From positions 1 to 34,111 of IMG/VR virus record IMGVR_UViG_3300010354_000296: a stretch of DNA of 34,111 bases; one strand, 5' to 3'. Position 1 is the stretch's first letter. Each line of letters starts with the position of its first letter. This DNA is from a virus. The translations under genes were made by a program, and so were the position numbers. Positions 8,200 to 14,691 of this stretch are shown here, piece by piece. The notes under the pieces were generated by a model. It saw nothing but the letters and a program-made list of their open reading frames with translations, was not told the origin of the DNA and made no database searches.

Positions 8200-8415
8200 A
8201 TGAACAGAACAATTCAACAACACATTAATGATGATCGGGACGAATTAGATAATCCCGAAATTAATTCGCAACGTCGTCGCCATATTGAGGATGAACTTGA
8301 TGCATTAGAACAGTATCAAGTCAATCATCCAGATGAAGATCATGATCCAAATCCACTTGAATTATTTTGTGATTCCCATCCAGATGCTGCAGAATGCAGA
8401 ATCTATGAAGACTGA
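8200..8415 (+). CDS. Small acidic baseplate-operon protein, unknown
   Basis: This 71-aa protein is strongly acidic and rich in Asp, Glu, His and Asn. It is helical over residues 1-40 (QQHINDDRDELDN and RRRHIEDELDALEQYQ) and ends with a short Cys-containing segment, LFCDSHPDAAECRIYED, whose two cysteines might pair or bind a metal. It sits between the hub and the gp5-like gene, starting 9 nt after one and overlapping the next by 1 nt. That placement suggests a hub-assembly helper or a small baseplate part. No family recognised. Confidence 0.75.
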   Translation: MNRTIQQHINDDRDELDNPEINSQRRRHIEDELDALEQYQVNHPDEDHDPNPLELFCDSHPDAAECRIYED

Positions 8416-10730
8416 TGCAAGGAACTTTATTTAATCAAGAGAACGCAGCTCTACAACCAATGTATTTTTGGTTTGGGCAAATTGTTGACGATGCGACTTG
8501 GAAAGATAACGAATTAAGAACAAAATGGGATAATCCTCGACGAATTCCCGGTTGGGGATCAAGATTTCGTGTGCGTATTTTTGGACGAGACATTGGAGAT
8601 GTAGAGAATTCTCGTCTGGATATGGCAGAGTGTATATATCCAGTTACATCGGGTTCTGGACATGCGGCGAGTTACCAGACCGCAAATTTAAAAAAAGGTG
8701 CATATGTCGTAGGATTTTATCGTGATGGAATTGATAGAGAAGATCCTGTAATTCTTGGTTGCCTTGGTAATAACGATCAAACACAATTATCACAAACAAT
8801 TCCACTCAAACCATTTGAACCCCATAGCGGTTTTGTTGGTGAAGGTGTACCATATTATTCAATTCCAGTTGCACCATACAGACCAATTGAAGGAAATACA
8901 GGATCTTCAACCACACAAGATAATACCAATGATCAGCAACAAAAAGATGATGGAAAACAGCAAAATCCAATTAAGTCAAAATGTGATCCTGCAGAACTTC
9001 AGGGGATACAAAAAATCATAAAAAATTTAATCAAAGACATTGAAAATGCTAAAAAACAAGTAAAAGATTGGAAGAACACTGTTCTAAAACCAATCAATTA
9101 TAAGGGGCAGCAGATGTCCGTGTCTGATTATATTCAGATGAAAATTAATAATGCTTCGAAGGATATTTCCAAATTCTTCAAAAATATTATTGATAAGACT
9201 AGAAAGTGGACCACGGAAAAAATTAATAACACGATGAAGGATACTTATTATCTTCTTCATCCCAACGAGAGACCCAATCTTAAATCGGCAGTAGAAAAGG
9301 CCAACGATATACTTTCTTGTTTATTCAATAAAATTATTTCCAATCTATTAAAAATGATTGGAAAGGCACTTCTTTCAATGGCAAATCAGGTAATCAATAC
9401 CGCAGAGTGTTTGCTTAATAACTTTGTTGGGGGATTGCTTGGAAAACTAGTTGGATTAATTTCCTCAGCACTTACAAATATTTTGAGACCAATTGAAGCA
9501 TTAATTGGTGGTGTATTTGATATTGGTGGAGAACTTTTAAACTTTGTTGGACAATTGCTCGGATTCTTTAGTTGCGAAGAGAAACCTTCTTGTGGTAAAT
9601 TAAAAGAGTGGAGTATTTGGGATGGAGCAAGCTCAAATACTACACTTAATTTCACCAATCTTTTCAATAAGGTGCAGGAATTTGCATCGGCAGCACAACC
9701 AATTATAAATCCAAATAATTTTAATTTTGATCTAGACTTTTCTGATATTTTCCAAGATAACTGCAATCTTGGCCCAGTTCTTTGTGGTCCTCCATCTGTT
9801 GTATTTTGGGGAGGTGGTGGTCAAGGAGCAGCAGCAAATGCAATCATTAGTGCAACTGGTGATATTCTTGGAATTGATATCATCTCATCAGGATTTAATT
9901 ATGTTAATCCTCCTTATGTTCGCTTTGAAGATGCGTGTGGAAAAGGTTCTGGTGCTGTCGGAAGAGTAACAATTGGTCCAGTTTCGCAACAATCAGATGG
10001 AACTTATGCTTCTGATCCAAATGGAACGACGAATGGAGTTACTCAAGTTGTGATTGAACAACCAGGAACAGGATATTTACCATCACCAGATGGAGATCTT
10101 GGTGGTGATGGAAGAGTATGGGCTACAAGATGTCAATCGACCATTCAAAGGGCAGATGGAACATGGGATACTCCATATGACCCAGGAGAAATTATGAATA
10201 TTCGTGTTGGGGATACTGTTCAATTAGCAGGACAATCATCATATATCTCTACAAAAAATGAATCAATTACTGCAGTTGAATGTCCATCATTTTCTGGCCA
10301 GGTTGGCAATCTTATTTCGTTGGCATCTCAACCAAGTTCAACAATTGCACAATACCCAATTGTTCTTTATATGTGTGATGTTAAAATTATCAATCCTGGT
10401 GTAGCATATAGTGACAGTGACAAGATTATTGTATCTCCAAGTAATGGGGCAATATTAGAACCAGTGTTTGGTCCATTTGGATCACTTGAGGATGTAAAGA
10501 TTGTATCTGCAGGAATTGGATTTACCGAAAAACCTGAGATCTACATTCAATCTGAGACGGGTTATAATGCAAAAATTGTTCCAGTATTCTGTGTAAATAG
10601 AGTTGGAGATGTTGCAGAAGACGATCTCATTTCAACCACTGGTCCCGATGGAGAACCAATTCGCACTCCACCATCATCTCCAGCAGGAGACAAGATTATT
10701 CATGTCATCGATTGTGTCGGTAAAGTATAA
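8415..10730 (+). CDS. 5: Baseplate hub protein, gp5-like OB-fold N-terminus, no lysozyme domain
   Basis: This 771-aa protein starts with a gp5-type OB-fold domain: YFWFGQIVDD, the PGWGSRFRVRIFGRD strand, and 'KKGAYVVGFYRDG-DREDPVILGCLGNND' (about 92-121) are the family's features. Unlike T4 gp5 it shows no lysozyme domain. The middle (about 190-370) is a long charged-to-amphipathic helical region with small-residue hydrophobic stretches (LLGKLVGLISSALTNIL). The C-terminal half (about 455-771) is glycine-rich and strand-rich, with repeats of an 'I-SPG/SAG-GY/F...P-' pattern (for example IISSGFNYVNPPYVRFED, VIEQPGTGYLPSP, IINPGVAYSDSDKI, IVSAGIGFTEKPEIYI). This resembles cyanophage gp5 proteins. 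The missing lysozyme function is plausibly supplied by the hydrolase gene at 4472. Confidence 0.75.
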   Translation: MQGTLFNQENAALQPMYFWFGQIVDDATWKDNELRTKWDNPRRIPGWGSRFRVRIFGRDIGDVENSRLDMAECIYPVTSGSGHAASYQTANLKKGAYVVGFYRDGIDREDPVILGCLGNNDQTQLSQTIPLKPFEPHSGFVGEGVPYYSIPVAPYRPIEGNTGSSTTQDNTNDQQQKDDGKQQNPIKSKCDPAELQGIQKIIKNLIKDIENAKKQVKDWKNTVLKPINYKGQQMSVSDYIQMKINNASKDISKFFKNIIDKTRKWTTEKINNTMKDTYYLLHPNERPNLKSAVEKANDILSCLFNKIISNLLKMIGKALLSMANQVINTAECLLNNFVGGLLGKLVGLISSALTNILRPIEALIGGVFDIGGELLNFVGQLLGFFSCEEKPSCGKLKEWSIWDGASSNTTLNFTNLFNKVQEFASAAQPIINPNNFNFDLDFSDIFQDNCNLGPVLCGPPSVVFWGGGGQGAAANAIISATGDILGIDIISSGFNYVNPPYVRFEDACGKGSGAVGRVTIGPVSQQSDGTYASDPNGTTNGVTQVVIEQPGTGYLPSPDGDLGGDGRVWATRCQSTIQRADGTWDTPYDPGEIMNIRVGDTVQLAGQSSYISTKNESITAVECPSFSGQVGNLISLASQPSSTIAQYPIVLYMCDVKIINPGVAYSDSDKIIVSPSNGAILEPVFGPFGSLEDVKIVSAGIGFTEKPEIYIQSETGYNAKIVPVFCVNRVGDVAEDDLISTTGPDGEPIRTPPSSPAGDKIIHVIDCVGKV

Positions 10731-11326
10731 TGTCAGAGTCTAAAAATTATCATACAATCAGATACGGAAATAAAGACGGTGAGATCAAATTTGGACACAT
10801 TCACAATGATAATGAGATCTCAGCCTTCATGGTTAGAAGTGGATCCGATACCAGACATTATATGTCGATGGATGCTACTGGTAACGAAGGTAGAAAGGGT
10901 GGTACAATTAATCGATGCCCGGGATCTTATCAAATTAAATGTGGTGACGATGTAAGAAGTGATCCTGAAGATGGACTACCTGCATTTTATGTTGAGTGTG
11001 TCAATGGAGACATCATTTTTAGCGCAACTCGTGGTAGAATTAAGTTTCAAGCAGAAAATATTGAGTTCCTTGCAAGTGGTGCAGACAATAAGAATGGCGT
11101 GATTACGCTTCAGTCTAATGAAAAAGTAGAAATTATTTCCAAGAATGTAGAAGTCAATGCAACTTCGGTTGCTAAGTTTTTCTCATCTGGAACATGTAAG
11201 GTTGTCGGTAATGCAATCTTAGATTTGTATGGTGGACTTTCTGCTTGTGCAACTGGAGCATCCAAAATTAAGAAGTCTAAATATGGTGGAACTGCAGAAA
11301 ATGAGAATAATCAATTTGGAGGTTGA
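10730..11326 (+). CDS. gp5-type C-terminal beta-helix spike protein
   Basis: A 198-aa protein whose second half (about 84-170) is a run of short alternating strands, such as GDIIFSATRGRIKFQAENIEFLAS and VITLQSNEKVEIISKNVEVNA. This is like the triple beta-helix of the T4 gp5 C-terminus and of VgrG needles. In T4 the spike is part of gp5; here it appears as a separate gene directly after the OB-fold hub, with the ATG overlapping the stop by one base. The N-terminal 80 residues (TIRYGNKDGEIKFGHIHN and MVRSGSDTRHYMSMDATGN) may attach to the hub. It probably forms the membrane-piercing tip. Fold assignment is inferred from pattern. Confidence 0.6.
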   Translation: MSESKNYHTIRYGNKDGEIKFGHIHNDNEISAFMVRSGSDTRHYMSMDATGNEGRKGGTINRCPGSYQIKCGDDVRSDPEDGLPAFYVECVNGDIIFSATRGRIKFQAENIEFLASGADNKNGVITLQSNEKVEIISKNVEVNATSVAKFFSSGTCKVVGNAILDLYGGLSACATGASKIKKSKYGGTAENENNQFGG

Positions 11327-11328
11327 TA

Positions 11329-12105
11329 ATGCAATTTGATGATATTGCCGTAGGAAAACGGCTCTTTGTTGGTGAAGGAAAACCGGAGGTTTTAGGAAGA
11401 GGTCCAACTGAAATTCGTGGTTCTTCTTATATTGAAGGACCAATGATCGTTGGAACACCACCGCCAATCTTAACGGCAACTCTGATGGTGGGTCCTGCAT
11501 CAAACTCAGATTTACTCGTACCACCGATTGTCCCTGGTGCATTATGCACTGGCGTAAATAATCCTTACAGTCTTGCCATTGATGGATCTTCTGCATTTTT
11601 AGGCGTTGTTGATACTTCCAATAATGTCAACGTTGGAGGTAACTTAATTGCTCAAGCAGAAGTAATGTCTCGTTGTGGAACTCATATTCTCTCTGCTAAA
11701 AAGAATTTTGATATTCCACACCCATCAAAAGAAGGATGGAGACTGAGACATACATGCCCAGAAGCTCCATACAATGATGTTTATATTCGCGGAAGAGTTA
11801 CAAATAAAAATGTAATTGATCTTCCAGACTATTGGAAAGATTTTGTAGACTTTAAAACGATTAGTGTACAATTAACACCCGTTGGTTCTCATCAAAGTGT
11901 CATCGTAAAACGTGTTGATGAGAATGCGATTCACTTACAATCAAACTATAGTATGCCGATTGATTGTTTCTATCATATTTTTGCAGAAAGAAAGGATGGA
12001 GAATCTTTGATTTCAGAGTATCAAGGTCAAACTCCAGCGGATTATCCTGGAGATAATGATCAATATTCAATTTCTGGTTATCACTATGATGTGAAGGAGG
12101 GATGA
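11329..12105 (+). CDS. Fibre-tip-type structural protein, paralogue 1
   Basis: I place the start at the ATG at 11329 because GGAGG (11318-11322) lies 6 nt upstream; an earlier TTG at 11323 is less likely. The 258-aa product has a variable N-terminal half and a C-terminal domain starting near residue 125. That domain has the 'KNFDIPHPSKEGWRLRH' strand, 'VYIRGRV', 'IDLPDYW' and 'LTPVGSHQ' motifs. It is typical of phage tail-fibre and related virion proteins ('FDIPHP-...-LRHxxxExP-...-YxRGxxx-...-LPDYW-...-LTPIG'). The next gene carries the same domain, so the two are paralogues. The role is probably a tip or accessory baseplate protein next to the spike. Confidence 0.65.
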   Translation: MQFDDIAVGKRLFVGEGKPEVLGRGPTEIRGSSYIEGPMIVGTPPPILTATLMVGPASNSDLLVPPIVPGALCTGVNNPYSLAIDGSSAFLGVVDTSNNVNVGGNLIAQAEVMSRCGTHILSAKKNFDIPHPSKEGWRLRHTCPEAPYNDVYIRGRVTNKNVIDLPDYWKDFVDFKTISVQLTPVGSHQSVIVKRVDENAIHLQSNYSMPIDCFYHIFAERKDGESLISEYQGQTPADYPGDNDQYSISGYHYDVKEG

Positions 12106-12779
12106 TGGAAAAACTCGTAACAAAAAATATTGGTAACAAAAGTTGTGGTGGATCAACATCAGGAACTCAAGATCCTGCATTAGATTTCATTGCAAAAGGT
12201 ACTACAGGAGATACTGATTATCCCATTGAGGCATGTGAAAGATATGTACATGGTGGAGCACAAATCAATACGATTCAAGTTAATACTGCAATCACTGGTA
12301 GTCCTACATGCACATTGGGTGCAATCACAGGAACAACTGCTAATTTTAGTGGTGCAGTAACTGCTTCTGAAGTCACTGCAGGTGGTATCACACTCACGTC
12401 CAGAAAAGCATTTGATATTGAACATCCAACCAAAAAGGGATGGAGATTACGTCACATTTGTTTAGAAGGCCCAGAGTCTGCAGTTTATTATCGTGGGAAA
12501 ATGCAAGACACAAATGTCATTCATCTTCCAGACTATTGGTTTGCCTTGGTTGATCCAGAATCAATCACAATCAATTTGACGCCGATTGGTTCGTATCAAG
12601 AATTATATGTTGAAAAAATTTCTTGGGGTAAAAATATTATTGTCAAAAATAGAGAAGGCGGACCAATATCTTGCCATTATGTAATCTATGGTGAAAGAAT
12701 TGATGGTGAGAAACTCATCGTGGAATATGAGGGTGACCAGTATCCTGGTGACAATTCTCAATATTCCATCAACAAATAG
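12105..12779 (+). CDS. Fibre-tip-type structural protein, paralogue 2
   Basis: AAGGAGG (12094-12100) lies 4 nt before the ATG at 12105 and only 1 nt before the one at 12102, so 12105 is preferred (224 aa). Residues about 101-224 carry the same domain as the preceding gene: 'KAFDIEHPTKKGWRLRH', 'VYYRGKM', 'IHLPDYW', 'NLTPIGSYQ' and the ending 'YPGDNSQYS'. The N-terminal 100 residues differ between the two proteins, apart from short Thr/Ala/Gly-rich linkers (such as GAITGTTANFSGAVTASEVTAGG) that look like fibre shaft repeats. It ends the central baseplate operon; a new promoter follows at once. Confidence 0.65.
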   Translation: MEKLVTKNIGNKSCGGSTSGTQDPALDFIAKGTTGDTDYPIEACERYVHGGAQINTIQVNTAITGSPTCTLGAITGTTANFSGAVTASEVTAGGITLTSRKAFDIEHPTKKGWRLRHICLEGPESAVYYRGKMQDTNVIHLPDYWFALVDPESITINLTPIGSYQELYVEKISWGKNIIVKNREGGPISCHYVIYGERIDGEKLIVEYEGDQYPGDNSQYSINK

Positions 12780-12781
12780 AC

Positions 12782-12810
12782 TTGACAGGTCGTAAAGCCA
12801 GTCCTATAAT
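12782..12810 (+). promoter_or_regulatory. Perfect consensus sigma-70-type promoter
   Basis: TTGACA (12782-12787) and TATAAT (12805-12810) are separated by exactly 17 nt. They begin 3 nt after the stop of the last baseplate gene and 25 nt before the next start at 12835. A full 12/12 match at ideal spacing in AT-rich DNA is very unlikely by chance. It should be read by host RNA polymerase and probably drives the accessory genes and tRNAs. Confidence 0.85.
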
Positions 12811-12834
12811 AGCCAAGTAATCAATCGATCCCAA

Positions 12835-13017
12835 ATGAAAGACGAATTTCTGTCACGCTGCGTTGTGGATCCTGTGAAACGCACAGTATATCTGTACTCC
12901 ACCGAAGGATCCGAAAAGGAAGTCAAGTGTGATACTGTCGAAGAGTTCATGAATGTGCTAAACTTTGTTCGTGATACTGTTGGTGAAGATGTTCTTTCTT
13001 ATGCAAGTCCTCTATGA
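12835..13017 (+). CDS. Unknown 60-aa protein
   Basis: A 60-aa protein directly behind the consensus promoter. It looks like two short strands (VVDPVKRTVYLYSTEGSEKEVKC) followed by one helix (VEEFMNVLNFVRDTVG), a compact alpha/beta shape with no known motif. The stop overlaps the next ATG by 4 nt (ATGA). Placement suggests an early-expressed accessory protein, perhaps acting on the host, but this is inference. No family recognised. Confidence 0.7.
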   Translation: MKDEFLSRCVVDPVKRTVYLYSTEGSEKEVKCDTVEEFMNVLNFVRDTVGEDVLSYASPL

Positions 13018-13169
13018 GACCTGAAACAAGACAATCCATGGAAATGTTATTCCAAGCAAAGTGGAACATTCCAACGGCAGCTAAAAACTGTGGTCTGACC
13101 AATAAAGAGATGAAGATTACATTTAATGAATACTGCCGTTTACATCCTCCCACATATGTGGTAGAATGA
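13014..13169 (+). CDS. Unknown 51-aa protein, possible helix-turn-helix
   Basis: A 51-codon ORF translationally coupled by ATGA to the previous gene. The segment 'WNIPTAAKNCGLTNKEMKITFNEYC' (about 17-41) has the spacing of a helix-turn-helix: helix, a Gly-Leu turn (C-GLT), then a second helix. The protein is too short for a firm fold call. Its last bases contain the -35 and -10 boxes of the tRNA promoter described separately. Confidence 0.6.
   Translation: MRPETRQSMEMLFQAKWNIPTAAKNCGLTNKEMKITFNEYCRLHPPTYVVE
13139..13167 (+). promoter_or_regulatory. Sigma-70-like promoter for tRNA-Leu
   Basis: TTTACA (13139-13144, 5 of 6 matches) and TAGAAT (13162-13167, 5 of 6) are 17 nt apart, and the tRNA begins 10 nt after the -10 box. 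Transcription would start within a few bases of the tRNA 5' end. The promoter lies wholly within the end of the 51-aa gene. Confidence 0.6.
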
Positions 13170-13176
13170 GTTTCTT

Positions 13177-13249
13177 GCCCGTGTAGCCCAGCGGAAGAGG
13201 CAAACGACTTAAAATCGTTCAAGCGACAGTTCGAATCTGTCCACGGGTA
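13177..13249 (+). tRNA. tRNA-Leu(UAA)
   Basis: A 73-nt cloverleaf. Acceptor GCCCGTG pairs with CACGGGT (one G-T pair), with discriminator A. The D-arm is GCC/GGC, anticodon arm AACGA/TCGTT with loop CTTAAAA, anticodon TAA at 13210-13212. The T-arm is GACAG-TTCGAAT-CTGTC. CCA is not encoded. The variable region is only CAAGC (5 nt), which is odd because leucine tRNAs are normally class II with a long variable arm. The anticodon reads UUA, a codon favoured in this AT-rich phage. Confidence 0.85.
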
Positions 13250-13261
13250 TGAGGTTTATCC

Positions 13262-13269
13262 TCTAAATA
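13262..13269 (+). promoter_or_regulatory. Late-type motif TCTAAATA
   Basis: TCTAAATA occurs between tRNA-Leu and the next gene, 21 nt upstream of the ATG at 13291. It shares the TAAATA core with the late motifs before the structural genes. Tentative. Confidence 0.3.
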
Positions 13270-13290
13270 AACAAAAGTAGGATGCATCCT

Positions 13291-13560
13291 ATGAAATACC
13301 GTATTGATGCCAGATACGTCTGGTACAATCAAGGACAACAAATCGTTCTCATGTATTTCATCGAAGGTGTACCATTTACTTTTGATGAACTTCCAGATGA
13401 ATCTATATTTGATCTGGATCTAATCAATGTGGCTGACAAAGAAAGACGTTACGAACCAGAAGATTTGTATAGAACATCATTCTATTTGATTGATGAGCAA
13501 TGCCATCCTCTTATGTTCGAACTTGAACTGGAAAATCCAGAGTGTCTGCCTCAAGATTAA
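13291..13560 (+). CDS. Unknown 89-aa acidic protein
   Basis: Two in-frame ATGs exist (13282 and 13291). AGGA at 13279-13282 is 8 nt from the second, so I choose 13291 (89 aa). The protein starts with strands (KYRIDARYVWYNQGQQIVLMYFIEG) and becomes strongly acidic at the C-terminus (ELELENPECLPQD). No motif or membrane segment is seen. It lies between the two tRNAs, a common place for small accessory genes in T4-like phages. Function unknown. Confidence 0.7.
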   Translation: MKYRIDARYVWYNQGQQIVLMYFIEGVPFTFDELPDESIFDLDLINVADKERRYEPEDLYRTSFYLIDEQCHPLMFELELENPECLPQD

Positions 13561-13563
13561 CTT

Positions 13564-13635
13564 GCCCTTGTAGCTCAGTGGTAGAGCAGCGGTTTTGTAA
13601 ACCGCCGGTCGTCTGTTCAAATCAGATCGGGGGCT
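13564..13635 (+). tRNA. tRNA-Thr(UGU)
   Basis: A 72-nt cloverleaf. Acceptor GCCCTTG pairs with CGGGGGC (two G-T pairs), with discriminator T. The D-arm is GCTC/GAGC, anticodon stem GCGGT/ACCGC with loop TTTGTAA, anticodon TGT at 13596-13598. The T-arm is GTCTG-TTCAAAT-CAGAT. CCA is not encoded. It decodes ACA, a threonine codon common in the fibre genes downstream. The start is 4 nt after the previous stop, so it is probably processed from the same transcript. Confidence 0.9.
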
Positions 13636-13653
13636 CTGAGTTTATTAACTCCA

Positions 13654-13827
13654 ATGTCACTTATTTCACAAAAAGACCGCCAAATGGTCATTGAAGCACT
13701 AGAGTATTATGTCTATGATATGGAAAAAAATAACTGCAATGAAGCAGCGATTTATTCCTATAACACCTTGCTCAACTGGATTCGATTGGAGTATTTCAAG
13801 CATGAAGATTCAACTGTGGTATTGTGA
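13654..13827 (+). CDS. Unknown 57-aa helical protein
   Basis: A 57-codon ORF (start MSLISQKDRQMVIEALEYYV) that is almost entirely predicted helix: two helices (6-25 and 29-48) split by an NNCNEA turn. It begins 19 nt after tRNA-Thr and overlaps the next gene by 26 nt. I accept it over the competing frame because its residue pattern (amphipathic helices, 'YNTLLNWIRLEYFK') is protein-like, while the overlapping part of the other frame is not. Function unknown. Confidence 0.6.
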   Translation: MSLISQKDRQMVIEALEYYVYDMEKNNCNEAAIYSYNTLLNWIRLEYFKHEDSTVVL

Positions 13828-13975
13828 TTCGATGAAGCAGTGGCGTTGGACATTATGTGATTCTACACGTCCTATTCGTCGTCAAGAATCTGGACAACAA
13901 CCTTTTCTTCGTGATGCTATGAATGATGTAGCAAATACTGTAGAGTATATGTTAGAATGCAAACAAAGTGAGTAA
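13802..13975 (+). CDS. Unknown 57-aa protein
   Basis: The frame is open from 13709, but the convincing protein starts at the ATG at 13802 (MKIQLWYCDSMKQWRWTL), with GGAG at 13788-13791 upstream. The first 20 residues look like a Trp-rich beta-hairpin and the rest is a helix (FLRDAMNDVANTVEYMLEC). It overlaps the previous gene by 26 nt and ends 11 nt before the Mom-like gene. Such small proteins are typical of cyanophage accessory regions. Function unknown. Confidence 0.6.
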   Translation: MKIQLWYCDSMKQWRWTLCDSTRPIRRQESGQQPFLRDAMNDVANTVEYMLECKQSE

Positions 13976-13985
13976 AAATGCTTAG

Positions 13986-14597
13986 ATGAAATCAGATTTT
14001 TATATAGATAGGGTGAGTAAGGAAGAAATCAAAGATCTTCTTTACACTTATCATTATCTTAAAGATGAATCCAAAGATTTTAAATCTGGTTTCAACTATG
14101 GACTATTTAAATCAACATTCGAATGCCCTCTTAATATTGGCGGGTGCCTTGGCACTTGCGTTTTTACTGGTCTCCCAGTTCCAGAAATTGCCGTAGGAGC
14201 ATTTGGATTAGAAAGAAATCAACAACAGGGAATATACGAACTTTCAAGGCTTTGTATACATCCCGACATACAAAAAGAAGAATATAACATTACATCTTGG
14301 TTCTTAAGTCGTTGCATTAGGAGGTTTAGAAAAGATGCCACAGTTCGTGCTATTCTTAGTTACGCTGACGCTGATCACCACACTGGAGTTATATACAGAG
14401 CTTGCAATTTTCAATATTACGGTTTAACAGATCCCAAAAAAGATTTTTATTATGCTGATGGTACAAAACATTCTAGAGGTAGTATTAGGGGTGCTGATGG
14501 TGAGTGGAGGGATCGTTCTCGTAAACATCGGTATCTTATGGTTTTTGAAAAGGGATTAAAGCCCTTGTGGAAACAAGAAAAATATGGTAATATATAA
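13986..14597 (+). CDS. Mom-like DNA adenine modification protein (GNAT-type fold), predicted
   Basis: This 203-aa protein has the pattern of the phage Mu Mom family, GNAT-like proteins that convert adenine in DNA to a carbamoylmethyl form and protect the phage from restriction. Seen are YELSRLCIHPD (84-94), a following helix (TSWFLSRCIRRF), and S-Y-A-D-A-D-H-H-T-G-x-x-Y-R-A-x-N-F-x-Y-Y-G (125-146), the conserved 'SYAD...HxGxxYxAxNFxYxG' core. A basic C-terminal region (DRSRKHRYLMVF) completes it. It is the last gene before a strong terminator and belongs to the accessory island with tRNAs. A plain GNAT acetyltransferase with another substrate is the main alternative. Confidence 0.65.
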   Translation: MKSDFYIDRVSKEEIKDLLYTYHYLKDESKDFKSGFNYGLFKSTFECPLNIGGCLGTCVFTGLPVPEIAVGAFGLERNQQQGIYELSRLCIHPDIQKEEYNITSWFLSRCIRRFRKDATVRAILSYADADHHTGVIYRACNFQYYGLTDPKKDFYYADGTKHSRGSIRGADGEWRDRSRKHRYLMVFEKGLKPLWKQEKYGNI

Positions 14598-14620
14598 TAC
14601 GTGTGAAGGAAGTGCGAAGG

Positions 14621-14648
14621 GGGGATCTATTTAGATCTCCTCTTTTTT
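14621..14648 (+). terminator. Rho-independent terminator
   Basis: GGGGATCT (14621-14628) pairs with AGATCTCC (14633-14640) around the loop ATTT: 8 base pairs including one G-T. The tail TCTTTTTT follows. It ends the accessory transcript just before the fibre-gene promoter. Confidence 0.85.
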
Positions 14649-14653
14649 CATGT

Positions 14654-14661
14654 GATAAATA
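14654..14661 (+). promoter_or_regulatory. T4-type late promoter motif GATAAATA
   Basis: GATAAATA lies 5 nt after the terminator's T-run and 30 nt before the ATG of the 2005-aa fibre gene. Terminator followed by late motif marks the border between the accessory island and the fibre operon. Confidence 0.6.
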
Positions 14662-14691
14662 ATCCATAACGGAAACTATAGAACTAATAAG

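Noticed and set aside
11323-11328. TTG start for the first fibre-tip paralogue
   Set aside because: GGAGG is ideally spaced from the ATG at 11329; the TTG has only one nucleotide of spacing.
13709-13801. N-terminal extension of the 57-aa protein at 13802 (start at 13709)
   Set aside because: The extension overlaps a more protein-like 57-codon ORF in another frame. The start at 13802 has an upstream GGAG and begins a coherent hairpin sequence.
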